This document shows positions 59,217 to 64,000 of a stretch of 64,000 nt of DNA, piece by piece. Source of the DNA: Brevibacterium permense. Lineage in GTDB: Bacteria; Actinomycetota; Actinomycetes; Actinomycetales; Brevibacteriaceae. Below the pieces are notes generated by a model. The model saw nothing but the letters and a program-made list of their open reading frames with translations, ran no database searches and was not told where the DNA came from. The position numbers and the translations under genes are program-made. The stretch lies in contig NZ_JABSSX010000001.1 in the NCBI RefSeq assembly GCF_013280495.1, positions 62,001 to 126,000 on the forward strand, given 5' to 3'. Each line of letters begins with the position of its first letter. Positions within the stretch are counted from its first letter, which is position 1.

Positions 59217-60197
59217 TCAGCCGCGGACGGTGCGGAGGAATTCCGTGCGTTCGGCAACGAGGCGGCCGAGCAGTTCGGCCACGGCCGCAGGATCGGCGAT
59301 CCGCCATGAAGCGCGAGTCGGGGCGGACCCGACCTTGACGGTGAGACCAGCGTTCAGAGCGCGGGAGTCCGTGAGTTCGTCGAGTGCCGCGAAGGCGTCC
59401 TCATCGGTGACATCGTCGCCGATGTAGCCCATCGCCGTCGGTTCGCCGGCGCGGGCGAGCAGCCGGATGGCATCGCCTTTCGTCGCCTGCTTGACGGCGA
59501 GTTCGGTGATGTCGTGGCCCTCGATGACACGGATGTCCGGGAACTCCTCGGCTACCTCGGTGGCGTGTTCATGGAGGGCGGCAGCGGCTTCGGGGGCGAG
59601 TCCGCGAGTGTGCACCGTCCGCGAATAGGGTTTGCGCTCGATGAGGAAATCCGAGGGTCCGTCGGCGCTGCCTGAGTCGTCCGCGCCCATCGTTGCGGCC
59701 GAACCCGTCGTGGCCGCGCCCGCACCTGTCGTCGCCGCGGCCGCACCGGGGCGTTCATCGGCGCCCGGAAGAGCGTGTTCGAACGCGTCGAGGTGTGCCT
59801 CGATGGCGGCGAGCATCTTCGCCTCGGCCGGAGTGAGCTCGGGTGACCGGCCCATTGCGGTGTCGGGTTCGCGATCAGCGTCGGTGCCGAGCTCGGCCTC
59901 CGCGCCGTGCGAACCGATCAGCCATGCCGAGTCCGGTACCTCGGACAGACGTCGCAGGGTCGCGATATCGCGTCCGGACACCAGTGCCACCCGAGTGCGC
60001 GGCAGCTCGGCAAGCGCCGCGATGGCCGAGGCCGATTCGGGGAGCATCCGGGACGTCGCCGGATCGTCCTGAAGAGGTGCGAGCACCCCATCGAAATCCA
60101 AGGCCAGCAGCAGCGAATCGGCGGTGGCGAGGTCACGCAGGGCCACCTCGGCGGGGGCGGAGGGGGCAGGACCGAGCACGGTCGGCTTCGATGTCAC
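59217..60197 (-). CDS. otsB: Trehalose-6-phosphate phosphatase
   Basis: 326 residues from GTG 60197 behind AGGAGAA. HAD-superfamily motifs: LLLALDFDGVLAPLQDD (nucleophile and acid Asp), RVALVSGRDIATLRRL, KPYSRTVHTRG cap region, KGDAIRLL and YIGDDVTDEDAFAAL. It dephosphorylates trehalose 6-phosphate to trehalose. An Ala/Thr/Gly-rich insert of about 40 residues sits in the cap (150-190). Follows otsA by ten bases, the complete two-step trehalose route. Confidence 0.94.
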   Translation of the reverse strand: MTSKPTVLGPAPSAPAEVALRDLATADSLLLALDFDGVLAPLQDDPATSRMLPESASAIAALAELPRTRVALVSGRDIATLRRLSEVPDSAWLIGSHGAEAELGTDADREPDTAMGRSPELTPAEAKMLAAIEAHLDAFEHALPGADERPGAAAATTGAGAATTGSAATMGADDSGSADGPSDFLIERKPYSRTVHTRGLAPEAAAALHEHATEVAEEFPDIRVIEGHDITELAVKQATKGDAIRLLARAGEPTAMGYIGDDVTDEDAFAALDELTDSRALNAGLTVKVGSAPTRASWRIADPAAVAELLGRLVAERTEFLRTVRG

Positions 60198-60207
60198 TGT
60201 TCTTCTC

Positions 60208-61797
60208 CTAGCGAGCGGTGGAGATATCGTCTGTCCACTCGGCATCATCGGGTCTGTCGGCGCGATCTGACGGGGCCGCCGGCACATCCGGCGGCGGTGC
60301 GGTGCGGTTCTTCTGCACCACGGGCCGTTCCGGGACGATTGACTCGGGATTGTCCTTGATGTGCTCGAGCTCGGCGAGGAAGTTCTTCGACCACCGGCTC
60401 ACGGTGTCCGTGGCGACCCGCTTGCGCATCTGCTTCATCCGACGTGTGCGGGTCCTCTCGTCCATCTGCACGGCTTCGAGGATGCCCGCCTTGAGGTCGG
60501 CGATGTCGTGGGGATTGACCATCACCGCGCCCTTGAGCTGTTCGGCAGCCCCGGTGAATTCGGAGAGCACGAGGGCTCCGTCGTCCCGCCTTCGACACGC
60601 CACATATTCCTTGGCAACGAGGTTCATTCCGTCCCGCAGAGCGGTCACAAGCATGACATCGGCGGCGAGGAAGAACGCTGTCATCTCGTCGCGCGGATAG
60701 GAATGGTGGAGGTAGCGCACGGGAATCGAACCGACATCGACCTGCTCACCGTTGATCCGACCGACGGCCAGTTCGACGTCGTGGCGGATGATCTTGTACT
60801 GCTCGAGGCGTTCCCGCGACGGTGTCGCGATCTGAATGAGCACGACATCCTCGACATCGAGTCGGCCCTCGGCGAGCAGCTCCCCGAACGCCTTGAGCCG
60901 GTGGCGGATGCCCTTCGTATAGTCCATCCGATCGACGCCGAGCATAACCACCCGCGGATTGCCGACCTCCTCGCGGATCTGCTTCGCCCGCTCGAGGATC
61001 TTCGGATCGCGGGCGAGCTCCTCGAGATAAGGCGTGTCGATCGAGATCGGGAACGACTCGGCGCGGACGAGGTGGGCCGGGAGGAAGTCACCCGGCGGGA
61101 CCGAAACGGTCGATCCCTTCGTCGCATATCCCAGACGCCCGCGGACGGCACGGCGGAAGTTCGCTGCGTCCGCCGGCCGTTGGAACCCGATGAGGTCGGC
61201 GCCGAGGAGGCCGCGGAGGATCTCGTCGCGCCACGGCAGCTGAGCGAAGAGCTCGTAAGGCGGAAAGGGAATGTGGTTGAAGAACCCGATCGCGAGGTCA
61301 GGGCGCAGACGTCGGACCATCTGCGGAACCAACTGGAGCTGATAATCGTGAACCCACACGGTCGCGGACTGCGCAGCCACCTCGGCGACCTTGGCCGCGA
61401 AGCGCTCATTGACCCGCACATACGCATCCCACCAGGTGCGGTGGTACTCGGGAGGGACGATGACATCGTGATAGAGCGGCCACAGTGTGGCGTTGGAAAA
61501 CCCTTCGTAGTACCTGAGGACATCCTCACTTGTCAGGGTCACCGGGGTCAGGTGCATGCCATCGATGGTGAAGGGTTCGAAGTCCTCGTCGGCGACACCC
61601 GTCCACCCGATCCAGGCACCCTCCTGAGCCTTCATCACGGGAGCCACCGCAGTGACCAAACCCCCAGGTGAGGTGCGCCATCCGCGATTCACGTCGTCGG
61701 GATCGCGGTCGACGGGCAGGCGGTTTGCCACGACGACGAAATCGCTGTCGCCGTAGGGGATCTCGGTGCTGGGCTCGGCAGAGTCGACGGTGCTCAT
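60208..61797 (-). CDS. otsA: Trehalose-6-phosphate synthase
   Basis: 529 residues, ATG behind AGGAGGAGG. GT20 family: [23 protein letters not shown]-type loop, [77 protein letters not shown] and EFTGAAEQL. It joins UDP-glucose and glucose 6-phosphate. The C-terminal 60 residues are a Pro/Asp-rich extension. Divergent from the Ser/Thr kinase gene with only 62 bp between the starts, so promoters overlap. Trehalose serves as osmoprotectant and carbon store. Confidence 0.96.
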   Translation of the reverse strand: MSTVDSAEPSTEIPYGDSDFVVVANRLPVDRDPDDVNRGWRTSPGGLVTAVAPVMKAQEGAWIGWTGVADEDFEPFTIDGMHLTPVTLTSEDVLRYYEGFSNATLWPLYHDVIVPPEYHRTWWDAYVRVNERFAAKVAEVAAQSATVWVHDYQLQLVPQMVRRLRPDLAIGFFNHIPFPPYELFAQLPWRDEILRGLLGADLIGFQRPADAANFRRAVRGRLGYATKGSTVSVPPGDFLPAHLVRAESFPISIDTPYLEELARDPKILERAKQIREEVGNPRVVMLGVDRMDYTKGIRHRLKAFGELLAEGRLDVEDVVLIQIATPSRERLEQYKIIRHDVELAVGRINGEQVDVGSIPVRYLHHSYPRDEMTAFFLAADVMLVTALRDGMNLVAKEYVACRRRDDGALVLSEFTGAAEQLKGAVMVNPHDIADLKAGILEAVQMDERTRTRRMKQMRKRVATDTVSRWSKNFLAELEHIKDNPESIVPERPVVQKNRTAPPPDVPAAPSDRADRPDDAEWTDDISTAR

Positions 61798-61846
61798 CTG
61801 CGCCTCCTCCTGTGTCGGTCCTTGGAATGAACTGTACCCGCTCGAC

Positions 61847-61852
61847 TAGGCT
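61847..61852 (+). promoter_or_regulatory. -10 element TAGGCT of leaderless kinase gene
   Basis: TAGGCT, seven bases, GTG 61860, then ATG 61863 in frame. Confidence 0.6.
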
Positions 61853-61859
61853 TGGCCAG

Positions 61860-63947
<2,088 letters not shown>

Positions 63948-64000
63948 GCAGGTCGGACTGACTGCTTGATCCGGCGCGGGCCGGTCGGTTCGACGCGGGC

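Overview
The window is high-GC DNA with the gene neighbourhoods of an actinobacterium: mshA next to a YbjN-domain gene, gpmA and senX3-regX3; an lpqE-like lipoprotein gene beside carD, ispD and ispF; cysS-rlmB; mycothiol-dependent formaldehyde dehydrogenase with its partner hydrolase; a 13E12-type DUF222/HNH protein. Many genes have a TANNNT hexamer 6-7 bases before the start codon, the actinobacterial leaderless arrangement. Gene content and style suggest a Brevibacterium-like member of the Micrococcales; this is inference, since no rRNA gene is present. I see no tRNA, rRNA, insertion sequence, prophage or CRISPR array.

Layout. 1-16008: a partial PucR-type regulator, then a long plus-strand run: a DapDC-like PLP decarboxylase, a five-function oligopeptide ABC importer (binding protein, two permeases, one fused double ATPase), an S66 LD-carboxypeptidase, a class-A beta-lactamase-like serine hydrolase, DUF3870, a DUF819 membrane protein, a membrane dipeptidase and a class I amidotransferase, followed by an APC permease and a UspA protein. 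Read together this looks like import and dismantling of D-amino-acid or cell-wall peptides. 16009-23950: a flavin disulfide reductase divergent from an XRE-cupin regulator, a tandem-hairpin array, a DUF222/HNH protein behind an AT-rich promoter, a luciferase-like monooxygenase and a secreted NlpC/P60 hydrolase. 23951-30244: aminopeptidase N, a FUSC-type membrane protein, and azlCD divergent from a second XRE-cupin regulator. 30245-43705: an actinobacterial core block (DUF2516, alpha/beta hydrolase, mshA, YbjN, gpmA, phoU, senX3-regX3, lpqE-like, carD, ispD, ispF), interrupted by a BASS transporter with an acetyltransferase remnant and followed by a ketopantoate-reductase-like gene. 43908-53578: an amino-acid permease, the formaldehyde-mycothiol pair, metPS, cysS-rlmB and a cationic amino-acid permease. 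53753-63947: an SDR, DUF4032, a degenerate MalK-like ATPase, two coupled LacI regulators, otsA-otsB and a Ser/Thr kinase.

Three features run through the whole window. Short tandem duplications (9-42 bp) lie both between genes and inside them, in frame, swelling linkers of ordinary enzymes such as IspD, aminopeptidase N and AzlD. An 11-mer, CGCCGAGGCGG, recurs about 23 times by eye on the two strands, in coding and non-coding DNA. Leaderless starts are common. Individual oddities include an ispD that can only begin at a CTG codon overlapping the carD stop, a MalK-like ATPase with every catalytic loop except the Walker motifs altered, a 37-residue metS gene, and a perfect 62-bp palindrome after rlmB.
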